DNA from: Methanosarcinaceae archaeon
Lineage (GTDB): Archaea > Halobacteriota > Methanosarcinia > Methanosarcinales > Methanosarcinaceae
Reading direction: 5' to 3'
Assembly: GCA_016926455.1 (NCBI GenBank)
Contig: JAFGOO010000189.1
Span: 1-6,088 of the forward strand
Length of the DNA: 6,088 nt
Shown here: piece by piece, positions 1 to 5,691 of the stretch
Numbering within the stretch: the first letter of the stretch is position 1
How the letters are laid out: each line of letters starts with the position of its first letter
The notes under the pieces: generated by a model
What the model saw: the letters and a program-made list of their open reading frames with translations, nothing else
Databases searched by the model: none
Told to the model about the DNA's origin: nothing
Made by a program: the position numbers and the translations under genes

Positions 1-1739
1 CCATCCATTTCGGTAAGTATCTGGCTGACCACACGCTCTGTAATATGGGAATCATTGCTTGCACCTCTATGTGGGGCTATTGAATCAATCTCGTCAAAGA
101 ACACTATGGTCGGTGCAGCCTGTTTCGCTTTCCTAAATGTTTCTCTTATAGCACGCTCAGACTCCCCCACGTACTTGCTTAAAACTTCAGGCCCCTTTAT
201 GCTTATAAAGTTTGCATCGCTTTCAGTAGCAATCGCCTTTGCAAGCATGGTCTTACCTGTTCCAGGAGGACCAAAAAGCATAATCCCTCTCGGAGGTTTG
301 GTGTTGATGGTTTTGAATATATCAGGATACTTCAATGGCCATTCCACAGCTTCGATAAGTTCCTGCTTTGCTTTGGTGAGTCCACCGACGTCACTCCATT
401 TTACATGTGCCACTTCCACAATCACTTCTCTCATAGCAGAGGGCTCGATGTTCTTGAGCGCTTCTTCAAAGTCTGTTTTTTTCACTGTCAACTCATCTAT
501 TAATTTCTGTGGGATAGCATCCTCAATTCTAATTTCTGGAAGCATTGTCCTGAGTGCATGCATTGCAGCCTCCTTACATAGAGAAGAAATATCTGCGCCT
601 ACAAAACCATGGGTGACATCTGCAACCTCATCGAGTTTAATATTTTTTTCAAGCGGCATCCCACGTGTGTGGACGTATAGTATCTGCAGTCTTCCTCCCC
701 TGTCAGGGATTCCAATCTCAATCTCCCGGTCAAATCTGCCACCTCGCCGCAGGGCCTCATCAATAGAATCCGGGCGGTTCGTTGCAGCTATCACGATCAC
801 CTTTCCCCTTGATTTCAGTCCATCCATAAGTGAGAGAAGCTGTGCAACGACCCTTCGTTCAAGTTCTCCTGTGACTTCTTCACGTTTTGGTGCGATGGAA
901 TCAATTTCATCTATGAAGATAATCGATGGTGCATCTCGTTGTGCTTCTTCGAATATCTCCCGAAGTTTTTGTTCGCTTTCACCATAGTACTTTGATACAA
1001 TCTCCGGACCACTGATGGAAACAAAGTTCGAATCGGTCTCATTTGCAACTGCCTTTGCAATCATGGTCTTACCTGTACCAGGAGGACCATGGAGCAGGAT
1101 CCCTTTTGGAGGTTCAATACCAAGTTTCTGGAACAGTTCAGGGTGTCTGAGTGGCAATTCGATCATTTCGCGTACAAGTCCAATCTCGCGTTTGAGTCCT
1201 CCAATATCCTCGTAGGTCACCTGCTCACTTGATATTTCTTCTTCAATGGGTCTGTCCTTGAGTACGATCTGCGTGTTGCGTGTCACAATCACCGGTCCTG
1301 CAGGGATGGTGGACACCACAACAAACGACATGGGATTGTTAACAGTCTCAATCCTTATTCGCTGATTTTGGTCAACAGGTCTTCCCTCAATTATTCTATG
1401 AATATAGCGGGCACCGCCTACAAGACGAACTGGCTGTGTGGGTGCCAAGCTTATTCGTGTCGCTTCCTTTGCAGCGATTTTTTTAATTGTGACTATTTCA
1501 TCGATTCCCACTTTTGCATTGTTTCTGATGTTACCGTCAATTCGGGTGATATTTTTACCAGCATCATCGGGATAACCTGGCCAGACTATTGCACAGGTTT
1601 TTTCTTTGTTTCTGACCTCGATGATATCTCCACTTACAGCACCTATCTTTTGCATAAGTTCTTTGTCAAGTCGGGCAATACCCCTCCCCACATCCCGATG
1701 GAACGCTTCAGCTACACGGACAACGATTTCTTCACTCAT
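1..1739 (-). CDS. cdc48: Cdc48/VAT-type AAA+ ATPase (partial, C-terminus beyond left edge)
   Basis: This is the archaeal Cdc48/p97/VAT ATPase, a cytosolic hexameric unfoldase that uses ATP to pull proteins apart and deliver them to the proteasome or other partners. The 579 visible codons are open throughout. The N-terminal substrate-binding domain (about residues 1-185) begins MSEEIVVRVAEAFHRDVGRG. D1 has Walker A GPPGTGKT at 218-225, pore loop KYYGESE, Walker B with D277-E278, and an arginine-rich ATNRPDSIDEALRRGGRFD segment. D2 has Walker A GPPGTGKT at 490-497, pore loop KYVGESE and Walker B FFDEIDS with D549-E550. The window ends just after D2 Walker B. Family members are usually near 740-760 residues, so roughly the last 160-180 are missing. 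The ATG at 1739 overlaps the stop of the upstream regulator fragment as ATGA and has a GGTGAT ribosome-binding motif 8 nt upstream. No catalytic residue is missing in the visible part. Confidence 0.97.
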   Translation of the reverse strand, partial: MSEEIVVRVAEAFHRDVGRGIARLDKELMQKIGAVSGDIIEVRNKEKTCAIVWPGYPDDAGKNITRIDGNIRNNAKVGIDEIVTIKKIAAKEATRISLAPTQPVRLVGGARYIHRIIEGRPVDQNQRIRIETVNNPMSFVVVSTIPAGPVIVTRNTQIVLKDRPIEEEISSEQVTYEDIGGLKREIGLVREMIELPLRHPELFQKLGIEPPKGILLHGPPGTGKTMIAKAVANETDSNFVSISGPEIVSKYYGESEQKLREIFEEAQRDAPSIIFIDEIDSIAPKREEVTGELERRVVAQLLSLMDGLKSRGKVIVIAATNRPDSIDEALRRGGRFDREIEIGIPDRGGRLQILYVHTRGMPLEKNIKLDEVADVTHGFVGADISSLCKEAAMHALRTMLPEIRIEDAIPQKLIDELTVKKTDFEEALKNIEPSAMREVIVEVAHVKWSDVGGLTKAKQELIEAVEWPLKYPDIFKTINTKPPRGIMLFGPPGTGKTMLAKAIATESDANFISIKGPEVLSKYVGESERAIRETFRKAKQAAPTIVFFDEIDSIAPHRGASNDSHITERVVSQILTEMD

Positions 1740-2032
1740 TCTTTCTCATCACCTGTTACACATATTTTTGAGTATTGTTGGTTGAGTTTAGTCGTATCTT
1801 CAATGAGTTTCTTTTCGGCAAGATTAAAGAGCCGCAACCCTACCAAACCCTGATGCATCGCAAGATTGTAAGATAGCAATGCTGTAGTCTCTTCATCTTT
1901 AATGAGGGTATGAAGTATTTCAGACTCGATGGAATTGTATGTAATTTTTTCTGTAGCCTCGATGCAAACCCTCATAAGTTCGGTGTATTTTGTCTGCAAT
2001 TCCTGTATTTCATGGCTGATATTCAAAAACAT
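1736..2032 (-). CDS. C-terminal piece of a disrupted two-winged-helix regulator
   Basis: This 98-residue open frame begins at an ATG overlapping the end of the HTH fragment (2023-2184) and ends in the TGA of the ATGA overlap with cdc48. Residues 1-35 look like a coiled-coil helix (HEIQELQTKYTELMRV). Residues 36-95 look like a second winged helix: helix EILHTLIKDE, a helix-turn-helix around LLSYNLAMHQGLVGLRLFNL, then a wing near TTKLNQQYSKI. In my reading it is the C-terminal part of the same ArsR-like regulator whose N-terminal HTH lies upstream one frame away; adding one T in the run of five Ts at 2025-2029 would join them. It could still be made separately by reinitiation at this ATG. The link to one protein is inference from frame, order and fold; the C-terminal winged helix is my fold reading, not a database match. 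Confidence 0.6.
   Translation of the reverse strand: MFLNISHEIQELQTKYTELMRVCIEATEKITYNSIESEILHTLIKDEETTALLSYNLAMHQGLVGLRLFNLAEKKLIEDTTKLNQQYSKICVTGDEKE
1748..1754 (-). promoter_or_regulatory. Ribosome-binding site of cdc48
   Basis: AGGTGAT lies 8 nt before the cdc48 ATG and matches the anti-Shine-Dalgarno end of archaeal 16S rRNA (AUCACCUCC). It sits inside the last codons of the upstream regulator fragment, so with the ATGA overlap it fixes the cdc48 start and suggests translational coupling. Confidence 0.8.
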
Positions 2033-2184
2033 TTACGATATATGTTATCAAGAAGGCTCATTTGATTGATAATTGCCTTTGGACCCACTCCAAGACGTTC
2101 CGATATCTCACTGACATAATATGGGCGGTTCGAAAGAAGCTGAAGTATCTTCCTGCGGTTCTCATTGCCCAGTATGTCAAGCAT
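2023..2184 (-). pseudogene. N-terminal HTH piece of the disrupted ArsR-like regulator
   Basis: This frame of 53 codons is too short to stand out but clearly codes for an ArsR-like winged-helix DNA-binding domain. It starts MLDILGNENRRKILQLLS, followed by the helix-turn-helix RPYYVSEISERLGVGPKAI and the start of the recognition helix. In related archaeal regulators this is followed by a conserved EEAGLIE-type turn and a basic wing. Here the frame instead runs into NIYRKCF and a TGA at 2023-2025, so wing and linker appear deleted. The next fragment begins one frame away with a 10-nt overlap. A TAA directly upstream in frame rules out an earlier start, so ATG at 2184 is the natural one. A cdc48-linked regulator of this type would be expected to control its own operon; whether this one still binds DNA is doubtful. 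The N-terminal family assignment is firm; the deletion is inferred from memory of the family. Confidence 0.65.
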
Positions 2185-2223
2185 CTGTGATTAATCCAAA
2201 CTTTGACCTCAACTTCGTTTTTT

Positions 2224-2234
2224 GCTATATGTAG
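2224..2234 (-). promoter_or_regulatory. Candidate TATA box for the regulator-cdc48 operon
   Basis: CTACATATAGC on the minus strand lies about 40-50 nt before the regulator ATG at 2184. A transcription start about 25 nt downstream of the box would fall near 2203 and leave a short leader of about 20 nt. The box abuts the inverted repeat at 2233-2270, so a protein bound there would hinder TBP/TFB. No experimental start is visible. Confidence 0.4.
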
Positions 2235-2270
2235 TCACTATCCTTTGTTAATAACTAAAGGATAGTTACT
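2233..2270. repeat. Imperfect inverted repeat upstream of the regulator
   Basis: GTCACTATCCTTT at 2234-2246 is complementary to AAAGGATAGTTAC at 2257-2269 with one mismatch, and one further A-T pair (2233/2270) extends it to 14 positions per arm around a 10-nt spacer. A second partner for the left arm, TAGTGAC at 2277-2283, allows an alternative pairing. There is no T-tract after it in either direction, so it does not look like a terminator. An operator for the neighbouring ArsR-like regulator is the simplest reading. Confidence 0.6.
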
Positions 2271-2288
2271 TGTAGTTAGTGACCACTC

Positions 2289-2306
2289 CTATCACTTAAG
2301 TGATAG
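2289..2306. repeat. Perfect 18-bp palindrome
   Basis: CTATCACTTAAGTGATAG is identical to its reverse complement. It lies about 105 bp upstream of the regulator ATG and shares its last five bases with the next palindrome. Dimeric winged-helix regulators bind sites of this symmetry, so it is a candidate operator; the bound protein is unknown. Confidence 0.7.
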
Positions 2307-2315
2307 ATATCTATC
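2302..2315. repeat. Perfect 14-bp palindrome overlapping the 18-bp one
   Basis: GATAGATATCTATC is identical to its reverse complement and overlaps the preceding palindrome by five bases (GATAG, 2302-2306), a half-site element used by both. The two together form a tandem array over 2289-2315. Confidence 0.65.
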
Positions 2316-2317
2316 GA

Positions 2318-2570
2318 TTTTACGAAGAGATTGTAGCCTCAATCTCAAATTAGATATTACATCCATACGTATATTAATGTTTCAGAGGAACTTGACGGGC
2401 TGTATACAACCATTGAAAAAGTGGGAGCAGTCACTCCTAATACAAATGTCCATTTAATTTTTTAAATTCACACTTAATATCAACGGTTAAGGGGTATACT
2501 AACTACTTTGTGCGTAGAAAATCGACCCTCTATACAACTTTGTTTTCGCAATCATCCCCTTATCCAAAGT
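2318..2570. other. Intergenic stretch with a possible short protein remnant
   Basis: I find no complete gene here. On the plus strand, 2376-2465 reads as a protein-like segment (NVSEELDGLYTTIEKVGAVT, then a few residues and TAA) with no start codon and no recognisable upstream continuation. It may be the tail of a lost gene. TAAGGGG at 2488-2494 and CCCCTTA at 2556-2562 are complementary but too far apart to mean much. The rest is AT-rich and shows nothing I can name. Confidence 0.35.
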
Positions 2571-2580
2571 ATTTATATGT
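2570..2580 (+). promoter_or_regulatory. Candidate TATA box ahead of the His-rich mini-ORF
   Basis: The sequence around TATTTATATGT is a good archaeal TATA-like element. It is centred about 22-25 nt upstream of the ATG at 2597, so transcription would start at or near that ATG and give a leaderless message. This spacing makes it worth listing. Confidence 0.4.
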
Positions 2581-2596
2581 AATTAATCATAATTCT

Positions 2597-2680
2597 ATGA
2601 TTGAGGTACCACACAGAAAACATCAGTGCAAACATTACTACCATCATAACATTACCCTCACCCGTCAATTGAACATGTGA
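2597..2680 (+). CDS. Possible 27-residue His-rich peptide
   Basis: A short frame from ATG 2597 to TGA 2678-2680 encodes a peptide beginning MIEVPHRKHQCKHYYHHN, with six His, one Cys and two Tyr in its first half. I do not recognise it. In its favour is a TATA-like box at leaderless distance; the frame also lies within a 7-bp inverted repeat (GAGGTAC 2603-2609, GTACCTC 2681-2687). Against it are the short length and the lack of a known family. The opposite strand of the same stretch has a competing 24-residue hydrophobic frame starting MMVVMFALMFSVWYL, because repeated ATG codons there read as CAT here. It could be a metal-binding small protein, a leader peptide, part of a small RNA, or chance. 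Confidence 0.2.
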   Translation: MIEVPHRKHQCKHYYHHNITLTRQLNM

Positions 2681-2687
2681 GTACCTC

Positions 2688-2876
2688 TATATCATATTAC
2701 ATTGGAGCAAGAATACCACAGTTTTTAAACGGTGGATGAATTACGTTTATTCTACAATACAAGTTCATTAATCTTTTTACATAAATCAAGACAATGTTAA
2801 AAATATAAAGGCATGCATGTTGCTACAAATATAGAATGTATCCAACAAAAGAGCAGGAAGCCACCCTATTTATAGA
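2688..2876. other. Upstream region of the lipoprotein gene
   Basis: I find no gene here. Two TATA-like elements on the plus strand could serve the lipoprotein gene: AAAATATAAAG near 2799-2809, which would give a leader of about 70 nt, and CTATTTATAG at 2866-2875, which would give an almost leaderless message. The first is compatible with use of the GGGAG ribosome-binding motif at 2889-2893; the second would exclude it. Confidence 0.35.
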
Positions 2877-2888
2877 GTGAAGGTAATA

Positions 2889-2893
2889 GGGAG
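2889..2893 (+). promoter_or_regulatory. Ribosome-binding site of the lipoprotein gene
   Basis: GGGAG stands 7 nt before ATG 2901. The GTG at 2877 in the same frame has no such motif, which decides the start in favour of 2901. Confidence 0.5.
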
Positions 2894-2900
2894 TGTATAT

Positions 2901-3905
2901 ATGAAATTAAAACAAATTACTTCTTTTTTGATTATAATTTTGGTTTTAATTAATTATTCTGGTTGTATCGAAGGTCCTATAGAAGATGAGGAAGTTACTG
3001 AATTTAATGTAACTACTGAAGAACAAAGCCAGAAGATAGCAGATAATTACGTAAGAAACATGAACGAGTACAAAGATTATGAAGGAAGAGACCTAGAACT
3101 TGTTGAAACATTAACAACAAGATGCCCGTATTGCTGGAGTTTTAAATACGAATTTGACATGGTATCAGAAAAGAATGCTGAAGTTGTGGATCAGGCGACC
3201 GTTGAAGTACTTGTTCAGGAAGGCGAGGTAGTTGATGTTGTCTTTTCAGCAGGTATGAAGGATGAAGAAGAATCCAGAGACATTTTGAACGTTTATGAGC
3301 TACTGGGAAATCCAGTGTATGACGTGGAGGTCGAGATATATGGGAGAGTCGGTTTGCTGGATGAGCTATTTTGTCCATGTTTTGAACTTGCTTCAGGTGG
3401 GGAATAGGTACAAGTCTGGTACAACCTAATGATTGAAGATGGAGGAAAAGAAAGATCATCTGTAAGTGTGGAAGGTGTCGAAAATGGGGATTGGGTAATT
3501 GTAAGAGGTGAACTTAAGACGGCAGGTGAGCACAGGTCGCTCAATGATTTTTGGGCAAGCCTCATAGAGAGGCCTGTATCTGCAGATAAGTCCTACGATG
3601 GCGGTGAAATCAAAGTCCCTTTCGGGAAGATTCTCGTAGTAAATTTGGACTCTACCCCTTCAACAGGTTTTAGCTGGAACCTAATAGGAAATAGTAATGA
3701 AAGTGTACTGAAGGTGGTTGATAATGAGTTTGTAATCGATGAGACCAGCGAAACTCCAGTTACACTTGGAATCGGCGGCAGAGAGATATGGATATTCAGG
3801 GCACAAAAGGAAGGTACAAGCAAAATATCTATGGAATATATCCGTCTATGGGAAGAAAATGTTGAACCCGCAGAAACATTTGTCTTAAGAGTGTTTGTTG
3901 AATAA
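2901..3905 (+). CDS. Secreted lipoprotein with chagasin-like (I42) inhibitor domain, containing an in-frame TAG (possible pyrrolysine)
   Basis: One reading frame of 335 codons ends in TAA and contains a single internal stop, TAG at 3405-3407 (codon 169). If UAG is read through, the product has 334 residues. Residues 1-21 are a signal peptide with lipobox YSGC, so C22 would be lipid-anchored on the outer face. Residues 35-118 form a domain common in methanogen lipoproteins as I recall them (ADNYVRNMNEY, CPYCW at 75-79). Residues 138-206 are a beta-rich segment, perhaps OB-like, that spans the TAG. Residues 241-334 match inhibitor family I42: STPSTGFSW (251-259), GIGGREIW (290-297) and YIRLW (313-317) are the three loop motifs that block papain-like cysteine peptidases. 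I chose ATG 2901 over the GTG at 2877 because GGGAG lies 7 nt before it and it opens the signal peptide directly. If UAG terminates, only a 168-residue lipoprotein without the inhibitor is made. Domain calls are confident; pyrrolysine is inference. Confidence 0.75.
3405..3407 (+). other. In-frame TAG codon, candidate pyrrolysine position 169
   Basis: The flanking codons read ELASGGE before and VQVWYNLMIEDGG after, in the same frame with no insertion or deletion. In the downstream part the first ATG is at 3429, but the protein-like sequence already starts directly after the TAG, which speaks against a separate downstream gene. No complete gene in the window uses TAG as its terminal stop: TGA or TAA is used each time. 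Confidence 0.5.
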
Positions 3906-3954
3906 AGTCCTTATGAGACCGGAAATATTCCAATTAAAAACATTAACATCCAAC

Positions 3955-3961
3955 AAAAAAA
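3955..3961 (-). terminator. Candidate T-tract terminator for the 55-residue membrane protein gene
   Basis: Seven consecutive Ts on the minus strand lie about 48 nt after the stop at 4009. Oligo-T tracts end transcription in archaea. No stable hairpin is evident before it. It lies between convergent genes, the lipoprotein ending at 3905 from the other side. Confidence 0.35.
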
Positions 3962-4008
3962 CATTCAGGTTGAAACTGAAATATCATCTAAATAACCGGA
4001 TATTTATG

Positions 4009-4176
4009 TCAATTCTTGAAAAAGAGGTATAAGTATACCACTAAGCCAATTATGCCCCCCAGAGGTATACCTACGAACAAAGAAAAGTAAATCCTATCTT
4101 GAAGTATTTCCGTAAATAATATTGCAGTCAGGATGAAAACAATGAATGAAATTATCACTCTTTTTATGAGTTTCAT
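4009..4176 (-). CDS. Small two-helix membrane protein (55 residues)
   Basis: The frame runs from ATG 4176 to TGA 4009-4011. The product has a positive N-terminus (MKLIKR), a first hydrophobic helix at about residues 7-22, a short polar loop with TEILQDRIY, and a second helix at about 33-53 rich in Gly (FVGIPLGGIIGLVVYLYLFF), ending in KN. This is the layout of a small helical-hairpin membrane protein with both ends probably cytoplasmic. I do not recognise a family and give no function. A weak GGGA motif precedes the ATG by 3 nt, and a TATA-like CAAATATC lies near 4203-4210, about 30 nt upstream, so the message would have a very short leader. It is transcribed towards the lipoprotein gene and away from the acyltransferase. 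Confidence 0.55.
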   Translation of the reverse strand: MKLIKRVIISFIVFILTAILFTEILQDRIYFSLFVGIPLGGIIGLVVYLYLFFKN

Positions 4177-4331
4177 GAGTCCCGTGTAGAAATAATTATT
4201 TCAGATATTTGAAGGTTTCGGACCAGTAGGCCTGTAAAATACTTTTGTGCTGGTGCGATTTTGTACGGATTATGGCTTATACCTTAATTCCGGATGCTAC
4301 CTTGTTGAGTTCTTATTTTTTTTAATGGATC

Positions 4332-4336
4332 AAAAA
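4332..4336 (-). terminator. Weak T-rich candidate terminator after the acyltransferase
   Basis: TTATTTTTG on the minus strand begins about 10 nt after the TGA at 4347. The T run is short (five). A run of eight Ts at 4316-4323 lies on the plus strand and serves no plus-strand gene nearby. Confidence 0.2.
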
Positions 4337-4346
4337 TAACAACGTC

Positions 4347-5468
4347 TCACAAAATACTTCTTGCAATCGGCATTTTCCTTATGAAATAACCTAGTGCGAA
4401 ACAGAGCGATACTGCAAGAGGGGCGACCAATACGAACTTGATGAGGGGAGGCAGTATGATGCCTCGTAGATCAAGCGCAAGAAAAACGAGAATAGGTGCG
4501 TGGAAAATATATACTGTATACAAAGTTTCAGACATTGATTTTGCAAATCTTCCCTGATTATTGTATTTCTCACGGAATAAAACTGAAAGAGCTATGATAA
4601 TAGATACGCCAATGAGCTGTTCCCATAAAGCATACAAAAATGCCTCCCAGTAAAGCCCTCCAGCAAACCGGTTTGGGTCACCAACGGACAAGACCACTAC
4701 AATGATGACTGGAAATAGCATAAGAAGGACTATTGCTGTATTAGATCACAATTTACCTGTATTTTTGGATATTTGCATAAACCAGTTACCTCTGGCAGCA
4801 ATTAATCCAATAATAAACATAGCTATATATTGGGGAAAGAAAGGAAACTGTAAGTTGAGAAGTTCGAAATTCCAGCCGATAGGAAACCATATCCTTACGA
4901 TAAATGTAACCATTCCTAACAAGAGAGCAAAAATGGCTATAGTCATGTTTCTTGGAAATATGCGCACTCTTTCTGTATTTTTTACCAGCAGCCGCCATAG
5001 AATATAAAAACCGGCAAATATCAGCAACGTTTCAACAAACCATAATGGTCCGCTGCCCAGACCATCATAACTAGCTGTATACAAACCAAGAAAATCCAGA
5101 AAAGAACCTTCAAATCCTTTAGACATTTCCAGTGCATAGTTTATAATTGGATCTATTAAAATGACATAGAACAGCAGGGGTATGCCCAACCTTCTTAACC
5201 TGTCCCTGAAAAAAAACCATGCTCCTTTTCGTTCATAAGAACCTGGTGTGAAATAGCCTGAAATCATGAAAAAGAAGCCCATAAAAAAGGACTGATTTAC
5301 AGCAAGAAATGATATGTATATCAGGCTTTGAATCATTCCTGGATGACCTTCGTGATAATACCAGCTGCCTAATGGTGCTCCATATGTTATTGCTAGGTGA
5401 ACCAGAATCACAAGCACTATAAGTAATATTCTCAGGTTGTCAACGAAAATCAAATACTTTTTCGACAT
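4347..5468 (-). pseudogene. Acyltransferase_3 family membrane protein interrupted by an in-frame TGA
   Basis: The gene reads as one frame of 373 residue positions with a single TGA at 4746-4748 (codon 241). It belongs to the acyltransferase_3 family (OafA/MdoC-like), multi-pass proteins that move acyl groups onto sugars or other surface molecules. Visible signs are YLIFVDNLR near the start, the helix with H24 (VILVHLA) typical of the family's active site, FFMISGYF at 67-73, the basic loop FFRDRLRRLGIP, and GPLWFVETLL at 140-149. About ten hydrophobic helices span the whole length, and the total is normal for the family. ATG 5468 is preferred over an earlier one at 5612 because the domain starts at residue 5 and AGGGG lies 10 nt upstream. 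TGA most simply replaced a Trp TGG. The 240-residue first part lacks the last helices; the second part (ATG 4721) has no ribosome-binding site that I can see. It is probably inactive unless the TGA is a sequence error. Confidence 0.75.
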
Positions 5469-5478
5469 ATTCAACGAA

Positions 5479-5483
5479 CCCCT
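5479..5483 (-). promoter_or_regulatory. Ribosome-binding site of the acyltransferase gene
   Basis: AGGGG lies 10 nt before ATG 5468. A TATA-like GATAAAAGTA on the minus strand at 5511-5520 would place transcription start near 5490, just ahead of this motif. Both support 5468 over the upstream ATG at 5612. Confidence 0.4.
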
Positions 5484-5526
5484 TCGAAAAATACTGTCCA
5501 ATTTATCAGATACTTTTATCTTATCA

Positions 5527-5640
5527 TTACAGGAATATATTAACATATACAATCCACGAAAATTTAGCAATGTTCTTCTCAATAAGTTCCCCGAAGCTGC
5601 TGGCAATTTCACGTGGCTCAGGATTATTATATATGGTGAC
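5527..5640 (-). pseudogene. Possible short remnant of an unknown gene
   Basis: A 37-codon frame without start codon reads EPREIASSFGELIEKNIAKF and then a hydrophobic tail before TAA at 5527-5529. The first half has the regular charged helix pattern of real protein. It lies between the IS630 remnant and the acyltransferase, so it might be a gene tail cut off by the insertion. I do not recognise it and chance is quite possible. Confidence 0.15.
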
Positions 5641-5691
5641 TTAATTAGTTATCCATAATCTTGTTAGTTGTTCATTATGTTTTGCCAACTC

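Noticed and set aside
55..1853. Plus-strand frames opposite cdc48 and the regulator
   Set aside because: They mirror the strongly coding minus strand; their products are Ser-rich low-complexity shadows with no recognisable domain.
2233..2270. Inverted repeat as a transcription terminator
   Set aside because: No T-tract follows on either strand, and no gene ends just before it; it lies in a promoter region.
2603..2687. A tRNA, suggested by a 7-bp end-pairing stem and 85-nt length
   Set aside because: No T-loop GTTCRA motif, no D-arm and no anticodon arm could be placed.
3429..3905. A separate inhibitor gene starting at ATG 3429
   Set aside because: Protein-like sequence (VQVWYNL) in the same frame already starts directly after the TAG, there is no signal peptide and no convincing ribosome-binding site before 3429. 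One gene with an internal TAG explains the data better.
4746..4748. TGA in the acyltransferase as selenocysteine or as Trp in a variant code
   Set aside because: Selenocysteine use is not known to me in Methanosarcinales or this family, no SECIS-like element was seen, and TGA ends this and other genes in the window.
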